DNA from: Lentisphaerota bacterium
GTDB lineage: Bacteria; Verrucomicrobiota; Lentisphaeria; Victivallales; UBA1829
DNA: 32,424 nucleotides
Direction of reading: 5' to 3'
NCBI GenBank assembly: GCA_015061565.1
Contig: SUWI01000029.1
Location: forward strand, 1 to 32,424
In this document: piece after piece, positions 1 to 6,680 of the stretch
Layout of the letters: each line of letters begins with the position of its first letter
Numbering within the stretch: position 1 is the stretch's first letter
Translations under genes and position numbers: made by a program
Notes under the pieces: generated by a model
What the model was told of the DNA's origin: nothing
Databases searched by the model: none
Seen by the model: the letters and a program-made list of their open reading frames with translations, nothing else

Positions 1-2
1 CA

Positions 3-149
3 AAACGTAAGGATTTGAGGCTCTCCCAGGTCAAGTTCGCCGCCGCGCTCGGAGTGTCCGTGAAGAAGGTCTCCACGTGGGAGCACGGGAAGGCCGTGCC
101 GGATGAGGCGGAGATGGAGAAGATTAAGCACATAACCGCAGGGATATAG
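3..149 (+). CDS. C-terminal end of an XRE-family helix-turn-helix protein (5' end outside window)
   Basis: The frame is open from the window edge to a TAG stop and gives about 48 residues. They include LSQVKFAAALGVSVKKVSTW, which is the recognition-helix region of an XRE/Cro HTH. The short tail after the HTH (about 20 residues) resembles small antitoxin-type XRE proteins (HigA-like), in which the HTH lies at the C-terminus. It probably binds DNA as a dimer and may autoregulate. The partner toxin, if any, would lie left of the window. The next gene follows after 12 bp with its Shine-Dalgarno overlapping this stop, so the two are probably cotranscribed. The family call is secure at the HTH level; the antitoxin role is a guess. 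Confidence 0.7.
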   Translation, partial: KRKDLRLSQVKFAAALGVSVKKVSTWEHGKAVPDEAEMEKIKHITAGI

Positions 150-161
150 GAGACAGAAGTT

Positions 162-572
162 ATGCGCCACGAATGTAAAATCACCGTTTTGGAAACAAAG
201 GTTTTTCCCGAACTGCAAAAGAAATACCTTGCCGATCCAAATGCCGGTCCGTGTCCGTTTTTCAAACCAGGAGATACATTTTTGCTGAAGCGGACTCCCG
301 AGCAGGATGATTTCTACCATCTGCTGAACGGCAAATTCTGCGGCGAGGCGTGGGATGCCATCAGCCGGTATGTCTACACCGCGCTGCAGGGAGGTTCGAT
401 CATGCACAAATGGACCAACGATGACCGGATGATGATCGCCTGCTGCAACGACGGGACTCGGCCGGTTATTTTCAAGATCGAGCGCATCGACATTCCGGAA
501 ACGCCGGAGGAAAAGGAATGGCTGGCGCGTCAGAATTTCCACAACACTTCCGACGATGCCTATACTGGCTAA
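162..572 (+). CDS. TIGR04076 family protein (uncharacterised)
   Basis: This 136-residue protein matches my recollection of the TIGR04076 family: a DPNAGPCPFFKPGD segment near residues 25-38, then CGEAWDAISRYVYTA near 60-74, then MIACCNDGTRPVIFKIER near 91-108. The family is small, cytosolic and of unknown function, and its paired cysteines (CC near 94-95) suggest metal or redox chemistry that has not been shown here. ATG is preceded by AGGAG about nine bases upstream, overlapping the stop of the XRE gene. It has no signal peptide or membrane segment. The neighbouring XRE end and the broken polymerase gene suggest it sits in mobile or recently rearranged DNA. Confidence 0.75.
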   Translation: MRHECKITVLETKVFPELQKKYLADPNAGPCPFFKPGDTFLLKRTPEQDDFYHLLNGKFCGEAWDAISRYVYTALQGGSIMHKWTNDDRMMIACCNDGTRPVIFKIERIDIPETPEEKEWLARQNFHNTSDDAYTG

Positions 573-599
573 ACAGCATTTGATTGGCAGGATGCCGCA

Positions 600-647
600 A
601 TGTCCCGTTCCTACATCGCCATTGATTTGAAGTCTTTTTACGCCTCA
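600..647 (+). pseudogene. 5' fragment of a Y-family (ImpB/MucB/SamB-type) DNA polymerase
   Basis: The first 16 codons read MSRSYIAIDLKSFYAS, the typical beginning of Y-family lesion-bypass polymerases, in which the aspartate of IDLKSFYAS is a catalytic metal ligand. The usual continuation (V-E-C...) is absent. Right after codon 16 the frame enters unrelated sequence, and the ORF-track protein 600-908 is a chimera running out of frame over the next fragment. A Shine-Dalgarno-like GGCAGGA precedes the ATG. This is a deletion scar with no catalytic domain left. The identification rests on a short but highly characteristic motif. Confidence 0.6.
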
Positions 648-648
648 C

Positions 649-810
649 CTGCCACTACTCGACAACACCGCACAGTTCGCGCTGTTCGCCGCGCTGATGA
701 GCTACGAGGCGGCAGTAGGGGAAACTGCCCGGCTGACCGCCGAAAGGCGCACATCTCTCGACAGCTCCCAGCTGGAAAATCTGCCGGAGGATTTAATGCC
801 GGAAAAGTGA
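649..810 (+). pseudogene. 3' fragment of an unidentified gene fused to the polymerase stub
   Basis: In the frame starting at 649 the sequence is open to TGA at 808-810. It encodes about 53 residues rich in Ala, Leu, Glu and Arg, including TAQFALFAALMSYEAAVGET, followed by an acidic tail ending PEDLMPEK. It has no start codon context of its own and begins exactly where the polymerase similarity stops. It therefore reads as the helical C-terminus of another gene brought next to the polymerase stub by a deletion of about 1 bp to many kb. I do not recognise the family. Confidence 0.45.
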
Positions 811-860
811 TTGATACTTATTTCGGCAGCAGCTTTACATGCCTGTTTTCCGGCCTTTTT
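798..860 (+). terminator. Possible terminator after the gene scar
   Basis: GCCGGAAAA at 798-806 can pair perfectly with TTTTCCGGC at 846-854, and CTTTTT follows. The loop is about 39 bases, which is long for a Rho-independent terminator. It lies between the left debris and the promoter of the LacI gene. From 861 to 936 I see nothing else. Confidence 0.35.
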
Positions 861-936
861 AAACGCTGGTTGACATCTTTTCTGAATTTTTTCCAGGATT
901 TTCCGTGAAAAAGTGGAGGCTTCCTGCATTTTCGAT

Positions 937-965
937 TTGACAAATCAATAAAGGCGGTGTAATAT
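937..965 (+). promoter_or_regulatory. Consensus sigma-70 promoter of the LacI regulator gene
   Basis: TTGACA at 937-942 and TAATAT at 960-965 are separated by exactly 17 bp, close to the ideal vegetative promoter. Transcription should start around 972, inside the operator-like sequence that follows. The regulator would therefore block its own transcription at this site. It is probably the main promoter for the long cluster that follows. Confidence 0.8.
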
Positions 966-989
966 AGTTACTAAACAGGTTTATCATTA
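966..989 (+). promoter_or_regulatory. Degenerate tandem operator overlapping the LacI gene start site
   Basis: The 16-base string TTACTAAACAGGTTTA (968-983) occurs here and again at 2044-2059 before the dehydrogenase gene. At the second place it belongs to two perfect copies of the palindrome GTTTACTAAAC spaced 13 bp apart. Here the first copy has two mismatches and the second is only half kept, consistent with weaker autoregulation. It lies immediately downstream of the -10 box. Confidence 0.65.
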
Positions 990-1005
990 AAGCGGAGAAA
1001 AAAAG

Positions 1006-2022
1006 TTGACTCTGGCGCAAATAGCGAAAAACGTGGGTGTATGCAAGGCAACCGTCTCGTTTGTCCTGAATGGTAAGGCCAAGCAGCACCATATCAGCGC
1101 CGCGACAACTCGCGCTGTTGAGGATTATTGCCGTTCGATCAATTACCGGCCCAATATCCACGCGGTCCGCATGTGCAGCAAGATTGTCGGCAATGTCATG
1201 TTCCTGCTGAATACCGGTGACAAATACAGCAGGACCAACAGCTTCTCAGATTACAACGTCGCCCAGATTACCGGCGGCATTGCCCACGAAGCACGAAAAG
1301 CGGGATGTGCCCTTTCAGTCCGAGTGTTCGAGCCGGACATGGACACCGAAATCATTTTCAACAGTTTCCGAAGCCGCGAGATTGACGGCATGATTTATTA
1401 CGGCACGACTCTGCCGAATAAATGGATACGCGTTTTCAAGCAGGAACAATGCAAAGTCATCGGGATCGGCATCCGTCCGCAGCAGGGCATTTCAACCATC
1501 AATATCAACAACCGCGAAACTGCCGGGACCCTGGTCGAGACATTGATCGAGGACGGTCGCCGCCGTTTCCTTTACTTCGCCGGTTCCAGCGACAGCTATC
1601 CCGGAACGGAGCGCTATGCGGGTTTCCGCGATGCACTTGATTCCCATCAGATTCCCTGGTCGGAAGAGAATTGTTTTGTCGGGAATTTCGATGAACAGAC
1701 AGCATACCGAATCATGGAGGAATATCTTGCAGGGAAACAACCTTTACCGGATGCCGTGGTCTGTGCCAACGACAGCATGGCGATCGGCGTTATCCACGCG
1801 CTTCGGAAAAACGGAATTTCCATCCCCGGACAGGTCGCGGTGACCGGTGCCGACAATATCATGGTTTCAAATTACATCACGCCGACCCTGACTACATTCG
1901 ACAACCTTGCGGAAGCAATGGGTGCCGAGGCTTTTCATCTGCTTTCCCGTCAGATCAACGGCAAGTCCGACATACAGGACCTGATCCTGCAATCTAAAAT
2001 CGTTCGGGGAGAGTCTGCATAA
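1006..2022 (+). CDS. LacI-family transcriptional regulator
   Basis: This 338-residue protein has the LacI-family N-terminal HTH (MTLAQIAKNVGVCKATVSFV, residues 1-20) and hinge region (YRPNIHAVRM near 47-56). A periplasmic-binding-protein-like sensor fills the rest, with the family hallmark DAVVCANDSMAIGVIHAL near 250 and a C-terminal PTLTTFDN near 290. Translation starts at TTG, with AGCGGAG ten bases upstream; no in-frame ATG fits better. It should bind the GTTTACTAAAC sites at its own promoter and before the dehydrogenase, and release them when a sugar or sugar derivative from the target glycan binds. The gene heads the cluster and is co-oriented with it. The family assignment is firm; the ligand is unknown. 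Confidence 0.93.
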   Translation: MTLAQIAKNVGVCKATVSFVLNGKAKQHHISAATTRAVEDYCRSINYRPNIHAVRMCSKIVGNVMFLLNTGDKYSRTNSFSDYNVAQITGGIAHEARKAGCALSVRVFEPDMDTEIIFNSFRSREIDGMIYYGTTLPNKWIRVFKQEQCKVIGIGIRPQQGISTININNRETAGTLVETLIEDGRRRFLYFAGSSDSYPGTERYAGFRDALDSHQIPWSEENCFVGNFDEQTAYRIMEEYLAGKQPLPDAVVCANDSMAIGVIHALRKNGISIPGQVAVTGADNIMVSNYITPTLTTFDNLAEAMGAEAFHLLSRQINGKSDIQDLILQSKIVRGESA

Positions 2023-2041
2023 TGATTTATATTTTTTTTCG

Positions 2042-2065
2042 GTTTACTAAACAGGTTTACTAAAC
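2042..2065 (+). promoter_or_regulatory. Tandem palindromic operator before the dehydrogenase gene
   Basis: GTTTACTAAAC occurs twice, at 2042-2052 and 2055-2065. Each is a perfect odd-centred palindrome (GTTTA-C-TAAAC), and they are spaced 13 bp start to start. The related sequence at 966-989 lies on the regulator's promoter. No convincing -35/-10 pair is visible just upstream, so the site may act as a roadblock or on a promoter inside the regulator gene. A Shine-Dalgarno AGGAGG (2071-2076) follows immediately. Confidence 0.7.
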
Positions 2066-2083
2066 GCTTCAGGAGGCATGGAA

Positions 2084-3130
2084 ATGGATTATAAAAAATG
2101 CAAAGCCATCGTGATGGAACGTCCGCGTCAGGTCCGCGTGCGGGATATCCAGTTGACCGAGCCCCGTAAAAACGCCATTATCGCACAGACTACTCTCAGT
2201 GCCATCAGCAGTGGCACCGATATGAAAACCTATCTGGGCCTTCAGCCTGCGGAAAGCGTGTATTATCCACTGGTTCCCGGCTATGAGAATGTCGGCACCA
2301 TTCTGGAAGTGCGCGACCCGGATTCCAAGTTCAAGCCCGGCGACCGGGTGATGATCAACGAATGCCGCCAGTTCGGCGATGTCTGCGCAGCCTGGGGCGG
2401 CAGCACCGGCATTGCGATCAAGGATTCGTTCACCGCGCCGTCCCCGTTCGATTACATGGTCAAGATCCCGGACAACGTAAGCGACCGCGATGCGGTTTTG
2501 GCGTACCTTCCCTGCGTCTCCCTGAAAGGCATCCGCAAGATCGCCCCGTATCTGAAAGATGGTCACACTGTGGTCATCGTCGGTGCGGGCATGATCGGGA
2601 CCAGCGCCATGCAGATTGTCCGGATCATGTATCCGCATTGCCGGATCGTCTGCATCGAACGCAATGAATACCGGCGTTCGATCGCCGCGCATTATGCCGA
2701 TTATGTGTTCGATCCAGAAACCGGGACCGCAAAACTCAAGGAACTCACCAATGGCGTTCTTGCCGATGTGGTGATCGAATGCTCCGGCAACCAGAATGTG
2801 GTCGGTTCCCTGCATCAGTATCTGAAAGAGGGGGGCTGGGGACTGGACGATCCCCCCGGACACATCCATCTGCAGGGTGATTATCCCGGACGGATTGTGC
2901 TTGATTCCTACAATTACTGGTTCAACAAGAACTGCTCCCTTACCATGAGCTGCGCCCTGGCCCCCACTTGCAAGGAACAGATCCTCCAATGGATGAGCGA
3001 AGGAAAATTCGACACTTCCCATCTGCCCTGCGAGGTCTGGGAAGTCGGCAAAGCCGCCGAAGCCTACGATTATCTCCACAAAAAAGGCTCGGACTGCTTC
3101 AAGATCCTGCTTGACTGGAGGAACCTCTGA
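2084..3130 (+). CDS. Zinc-independent medium-chain (MDR) alcohol/polyol dehydrogenase
   Basis: This 348-residue protein has the MDR layout: an N-terminal GroES-like domain (residues about 5-130) with PGYENVG near 65-71 and KPGDRV near 84-89, then a Rossmann domain with GAGMIG (167-172). An acidic residue (E192) at the end of the second strand suggests NAD(H). The usual catalytic-zinc ligands are missing: the Cys position reads ISSGTD and the GHE histidine is Tyr (GYE). The structural four-Cys lobe is also absent, as in zinc-free relatives such as the BchC type. It probably oxidises a sugar or polyol from the cluster's substrate. I chose ATG 2084, not 2078, because AGGAGG ends at 2076 and gives seven-base spacing. 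It overlaps the next gene by one base (TGATG). Confidence 0.85.
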   Translation: MDYKKCKAIVMERPRQVRVRDIQLTEPRKNAIIAQTTLSAISSGTDMKTYLGLQPAESVYYPLVPGYENVGTILEVRDPDSKFKPGDRVMINECRQFGDVCAAWGGSTGIAIKDSFTAPSPFDYMVKIPDNVSDRDAVLAYLPCVSLKGIRKIAPYLKDGHTVVIVGAGMIGTSAMQIVRIMYPHCRIVCIERNEYRRSIAAHYADYVFDPETGTAKLKELTNGVLADVVIECSGNQNVVGSLHQYLKEGGWGLDDPPGHIHLQGDYPGRIVLDSYNYWFNKNCSLTMSCALAPTCKEQILQWMSEGKFDTSHLPCEVWEVGKAAEAYDYLHKKGSDCFKILLDWRNL

Positions 3131-3969
3131 TGAATTACGGACTTGCCGCCTGGGGATTGCGACTGACCCCGCTCCGCGACCAGCTGGCCATGACTGAACG
3201 GCTTGAACTGCGCCATCTGGAACTCGGGATCGCCGGATTCCGGAACGATTTGCTGCAGGCGGATTCCAAACTCTGTGCCGTGGAAACGATTCGCGATCTC
3301 TTCCGGTCCGCCGATCTGCAACCGTCCTGCGCGGCGACCGGGAATGACTTCACACAGGAAAGGGAAGTCGATGTCCGTCAGTCGCTGGATCAGACGCTTG
3401 CGGCATTGAAACTTGCCGATACGCTGGGGATCCGTTATATGCGGATTTTCGCCGGATTCTCCCCCGTTGCGGATGTGACCGGAAAGCGTTACGACCTGCT
3501 GACGGAATGTCTGAAAAAAGTTTACGAAGCGGCGAAGGAAACGCAGGTGCTCCCCGTGGTGGAGACCCACGGCGGCGTGGAAACTCTGGCGGACGGCACG
3601 GTCCGGCATTTTGCCAGCATTTCCACCGAAGATGGGACGCTGGAAAAACTGCTGAACGACATCCCTGCCATGAAGCTGAATTTCGATCCCGCCAACCTCC
3701 ATGTGCTGGGGAAGGATATCGCCGCGTTTTACCGCCGCTTCCGGGAAAAGATCGCGTATGTCCATTTGAAGGATTTTGTCCGCAAGGGAATGGGGTGGAG
3801 CCCCGCCGCCTGCGGCGAAGGGAATATGGACTGGCCGGGACTTCTCGCTGAAATGCGTTCGTTCAAAGGTCCCGCCCTGCTGGAATACGAGATCCCCGAC
3901 GATGCCGAACGCGGTTTCGCAGATTCGCTGAAATTCCTGATCAACGAGGAGAAGGACCTTGCATCCTGA
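3130..3969 (+). CDS. Sugar phosphate isomerase/epimerase (xylose isomerase-like TIM barrel)
   Basis: This 279-residue protein fits the AP-endonuclease-2/xylose isomerase-like TIM-barrel family in length and motif order: VETHGG near 144-149, NFDPANLH near 184-191, YVHLKD near 210-215, GEGNMDW near 229-235 and a closing LEYE near 251-254. Glu145, Asp186, His212 and Glu252/254 are the likely divalent-metal ligands. It has no signal peptide and should act in the cytosol on a free or phosphorylated sugar. Its start codon overlaps the dehydrogenase stop, and its own 3' end overlaps the radical SAM start by 11 bases. The three are therefore translationally coupled, and a dehydrogenase-isomerase relay is plausible. 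Confidence 0.88.
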   Translation: MNYGLAAWGLRLTPLRDQLAMTERLELRHLELGIAGFRNDLLQADSKLCAVETIRDLFRSADLQPSCAATGNDFTQEREVDVRQSLDQTLAALKLADTLGIRYMRIFAGFSPVADVTGKRYDLLTECLKKVYEAAKETQVLPVVETHGGVETLADGTVRHFASISTEDGTLEKLLNDIPAMKLNFDPANLHVLGKDIAAFYRRFREKIAYVHLKDFVRKGMGWSPAACGEGNMDWPGLLAEMRSFKGPALLEYEIPDDAERGFADSLKFLINEEKDLAS

Positions 3970-4954
3970 ACTGAAAATGCTTCATCTGCAACTGTCGCGG
4001 AAATGCAATCTGCGTTGCCGTTTCTGCGGACAGCATCACACCGATCCGGAGGGCGCGATGTCACTTCCCGATTGGATTGATGTGTTGAAGCAGCTCCGGG
4101 AGTATGCGCGGGGTGCAACGGTGGTCCTCTGGGGCGGCGAACCGCTGGCATATCCGCATTTCCGGGAAGTCGCACAATTCTCTGCACAGCAAGGCTTCCC
4201 GCTGGAGATCATTACCAACGGAACCATGATCTCATGCCATGCCGATCTGCTGCGCACCCTTTTCAAAACGGTCTATATTTCCGTGGACGGCCCGGAGAAG
4301 GTGCACGATGCCATTCGCGGAAAGGGTGTTTTCGCCAAAGTGAAAGCGGGTCTGGAAATATTGAAAGGCGGCAATGCCGAACTGGTCATGATGTCCGTGC
4401 TGGCTCCGGAGAATATGGAGTCGTTCGAAACTCTGCCGTTCGGACTTCCCGTTGACCGGGTGATTCTGCATGAGATGATTTATCTGACCGATGCCGAATG
4501 CCGGGAACTCTCCCCGGCAGCCGCGGAAAAATGGCATGGCAATGCCGATCCGGATTATCCGGAACGTCTGCACAAAACGATAGAGGATCTGAAACGACAT
4601 GAGTATCCCATCCCGGTGGAATTTCAGCCTCATTTCGAGGCAGGATATTGTCTGGAACCGTATAGACACCTGCATATTGGATCGGACGGGGAAACATCTT
4701 TCTGCACGGATTTTACCCATTACACACTGGGGAATGTGCGCAACCATACCCTCCGGGGGATTTTCGAAGGGGAAAAAGCGGAACAGTTCCGGAGAAACGG
4801 CAACAATCCGTTCTGTTCGCATTGTTCCTGGAAGAATACGGAAGAAAGCATTATCCAATTCAAAGTTTCAGCAAAAATAAAAACAATGGAAAGGAGAGGA
4901 CCAGCCGGAATATTATCCTCCCGGAAAACACAAATCGGTGTTTCCGAAATTTGA
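3959..4954 (+). CDS. Radical SAM protein with SPASM/twitch-like C-terminus
   Basis: This 331-residue protein carries the radical SAM cluster motif C16-x3-C20-x2-C23 ([12 protein letters not shown]) and GGEPL at 59-63 for SAM binding. It also has a C-terminal Cys-rich region ([21 protein letters not shown]) typical of SPASM or twitch domains that bind auxiliary FeS clusters. Such enzymes modify peptides, or in some cases act on sugars. Translation probably starts at TTG 3959 with GAGGAG seven bases upstream, overlapping the isomerase gene; an internal ATG (Met7) is the alternative. Placement between a sugar isomerase and a pseudopilin gene is unusual. The substrate cannot be read from sequence. 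It could be a sugar from the pathway or the neighbouring secreted proteins. Confidence 0.85.
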   Translation: MHPELKMLHLQLSRKCNLRCRFCGQHHTDPEGAMSLPDWIDVLKQLREYARGATVVLWGGEPLAYPHFREVAQFSAQQGFPLEIITNGTMISCHADLLRTLFKTVYISVDGPEKVHDAIRGKGVFAKVKAGLEILKGGNAELVMMSVLAPENMESFETLPFGLPVDRVILHEMIYLTDAECRELSPAAAEKWHGNADPDYPERLHKTIEDLKRHEYPIPVEFQPHFEAGYCLEPYRHLHIGSDGETSFCTDFTHYTLGNVRNHTLRGIFEGEKAEQFRRNGNNPFCSHCSWKNTEESIIQFKVSAKIKTMERRGPAGILSSRKTQIGVSEI

Positions 4955-4986
4955 ATCAGCAAAAAAATCAGGAAAGGAACAGAACG

Positions 4987-5823
4987 ATGAAGCAAAAAGA
5001 ACAAAGCAAAAACAGATTTTCACCTTTTATTTCTCATCTCTCATCAATGGAACGCAGGCGGACTTTCACCCTGATAGAACTCCTGGTCGTGATTGCCATC
5101 ATCGCGATTCTGGCGGGGATGCTGCTGCCGGCGCTGAACAAGGCAAGAAAAACGGCAAGAGCTTCTGCCTGCCGCAGCAACCAGAAACAGTGCATGACGG
5201 CACATTTGAGTTATACTCAGGATTCCGGTGATTTCTTCATCCGGCCTTACTCTGATGAAACTGATGACCGGTATGCCTACTGGGGGAAAAAATTGTCGCA
5301 ATTCGGATATTTTTCTACGGCTATTGCAACAGCCAAAGGATTGAAAACAGTAATATGCTGCCCGGATTCCGTATCGATAGTGGCAGCCAAAGAACCCAGC
5401 AAATCCCCCGGAGACTTTGCGGACAGCGGGCTTTCTTACGGTGTAGCCTGGAATAAAAATTCATCTCTTAATATTACGAATTGGCATGTAAAAACGGTTT
5501 ATATAAAAGAACCTTCCCGTCAGGTATGGCTGGCCGACACTTTGGACACTGCGGGAAAACCGCATTATCTGATGAACGCCGGAGGAGACTTCCGTCCAAG
5601 ATTGTTCAGCACGACATGGGCGATATCAGGAAGCAAAAATATCGCAATAGACTTCCGGCACTCTGACTTGGCCAGCATCCAGGCATATGCCGATGGGCAT
5701 GTTGAAGATAAAAAGTCAATGGAATGGGTTGACCAGCAGTTCACTATCCATCAGGTGAATAAAGGCGATATCTGTTGGATCAAATCCGGTGTCAAGTTCA
5801 ACTATCTTGGCGGAGTAAATTGA
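4987..5823 (+). CDS. Type II pseudopilin-like protein (prepilin N-terminal methylation domain)
   Basis: The product is 278 residues. After a basic leader of 26 residues ending MERRRT comes [20 protein letters not shown], the class III signal and N-terminal transmembrane helix of type IV/type II pseudopilins, with the conserved Glu at +5. The body is a soluble domain with paired cysteines (VICCPDS). Near the end is [15 protein letters not shown], resembling the H-x9-DG motif of prepilin-associated proteins in Planctomycetes and Lentisphaerae. Residue -1 is Thr, not the usual Gly. I chose ATG 4987, with GGAAAGGA eight bases upstream, over the longer track ORF, which overlaps the radical SAM gene; Met21 is an alternative. 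It probably sits in the inner membrane or a pseudopilus and displays its domain outside the cytoplasm. Confidence 0.9.
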   Translation: MKQKEQSKNRFSPFISHLSSMERRRTFTLIELLVVIAIIAILAGMLLPALNKARKTARASACRSNQKQCMTAHLSYTQDSGDFFIRPYSDETDDRYAYWGKKLSQFGYFSTAIATAKGLKTVICCPDSVSIVAAKEPSKSPGDFADSGLSYGVAWNKNSSLNITNWHVKTVYIKEPSRQVWLADTLDTAGKPHYLMNAGGDFRPRLFSTTWAISGSKNIAIDFRHSDLASIQAYADGHVEDKKSMEWVDQQFTIHQVNKGDICWIKSGVKFNYLGGVN

Positions 5824-5860
5824 AAAATAAGGACTTTCAAACGAACGTAAAGGAGCAAAA

Positions 5861-6649
5861 ATGATTTCAATGAACAAAGCAATGATGTCCGCTTTTGCGG
5901 CAGTCTTGAGCATGGTGTCCGTCTGCGGGGCGGAAAAGAAACCTGCGGCACCTGTCTTTAAAGGTTCACGCTACGAATGCATGATTTTTGATCGCTATCG
6001 CAAAGACAGTGGAATTATGAAGCTGTCCAGCTGTGGTAAAACATTATTTTTTGGCGATAAAGTATATGCTGCATGCAAAGGGACAGACGGCAAACAAATA
6101 TCGCTTGCAGAACAATCCGATGTACAATACAAATGGAAAGGAAATGTCTTGAGCAATGAGAAACTTTTGTGTGTTCGCAATGCTCAAGCGGAAAGTAAGG
6201 AAGCTTTTGCGAAAATCAAGAGAAAAATCCGTTTTTCACCAGATCGGATCGATATTGAAATTACCGTCACGAATCTGCAGGATCTGACATGGGCTCAAAC
6301 GTGGCTGGTATGTACGGAAACTCTGGCGGTAGTAACAAAATCGGTAGCAGGTATGCATATTAGCGGTACAATGATCGACAACCAGCCGATCAACAGCATA
6401 ATTCCGAAAAAATTTGACAAAAGCAAATGGGGATTCAATAAAATTGTGAAAAATATGAATCTGACTGATTCAGAGCAGTTTTCAATGACCGTGACAGCCT
6501 TGCCAAACAGTTTGCTGAGTTTCGTGAATTACGGAGGGACCTACTGTGATCTGAAGGTTTTTCCGAATATTAAACCGATCGAATTAAAACAGAAAGCCGG
6601 TCAGGAAACAAAATTCGGCTGCACAATCGAGTTCGGCAAGCCAGAATAA
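5861..6649 (+). CDS. Secreted protein of unknown function
   Basis: The 262-residue product begins with a Sec signal peptide (hydrophobic stretch about residues 7-20; likely cleavage after VCGA at 24). The mature part of about 238 residues is rich in alternating hydrophobic and polar residues, for example IRFSPDRIDIEITVTNL, which suggests a beta-sandwich. I recognise no family motif or catalytic residues. AGGAG lies five bases before ATG 5861. It sits between the pseudopilin and the DUF4838 hydrolase with short gaps, so it is likely exported together with them. A carbohydrate-binding or accessory role would fit the context but is inference only. Confidence 0.8.
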   Translation: MISMNKAMMSAFAAVLSMVSVCGAEKKPAAPVFKGSRYECMIFDRYRKDSGIMKLSSCGKTLFFGDKVYAACKGTDGKQISLAEQSDVQYKWKGNVLSNEKLLCVRNAQAESKEAFAKIKRKIRFSPDRIDIEITVTNLQDLTWAQTWLVCTETLAVVTKSVAGMHISGTMIDNQPINSIIPKKFDKSKWGFNKIVKNMNLTDSEQFSMTVTALPNSLLSFVNYGGTYCDLKVFPNIKPIELKQKAGQETKFGCTIEFGKPE

Positions 6650-6680
6650 AAAACCGAAAGTAAAGGAACGATTCTCGAAT

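Noticed and set aside
1422-1862. Several short ORFs inside the LacI regulator gene (1422-1640, 1492-1740, 1616-1843, 1647-1862)
   Set aside because: All are shadows of the regulator frame without ribosome sites.
2069-3079. 336-codon minus-strand ORF
   Set aside because: It is antisense to the MDR dehydrogenase, whose Rossmann and GroES motifs are clear; no family features are seen in the shadow.
5044-5301. Minus-strand ORF over the pseudopilin N-terminus
   Set aside because: The same antisense string ([18 protein letters not shown]-like) appears opposite each pseudopilin motif in the window, so it is a mirror of the conserved motif and not a gene.
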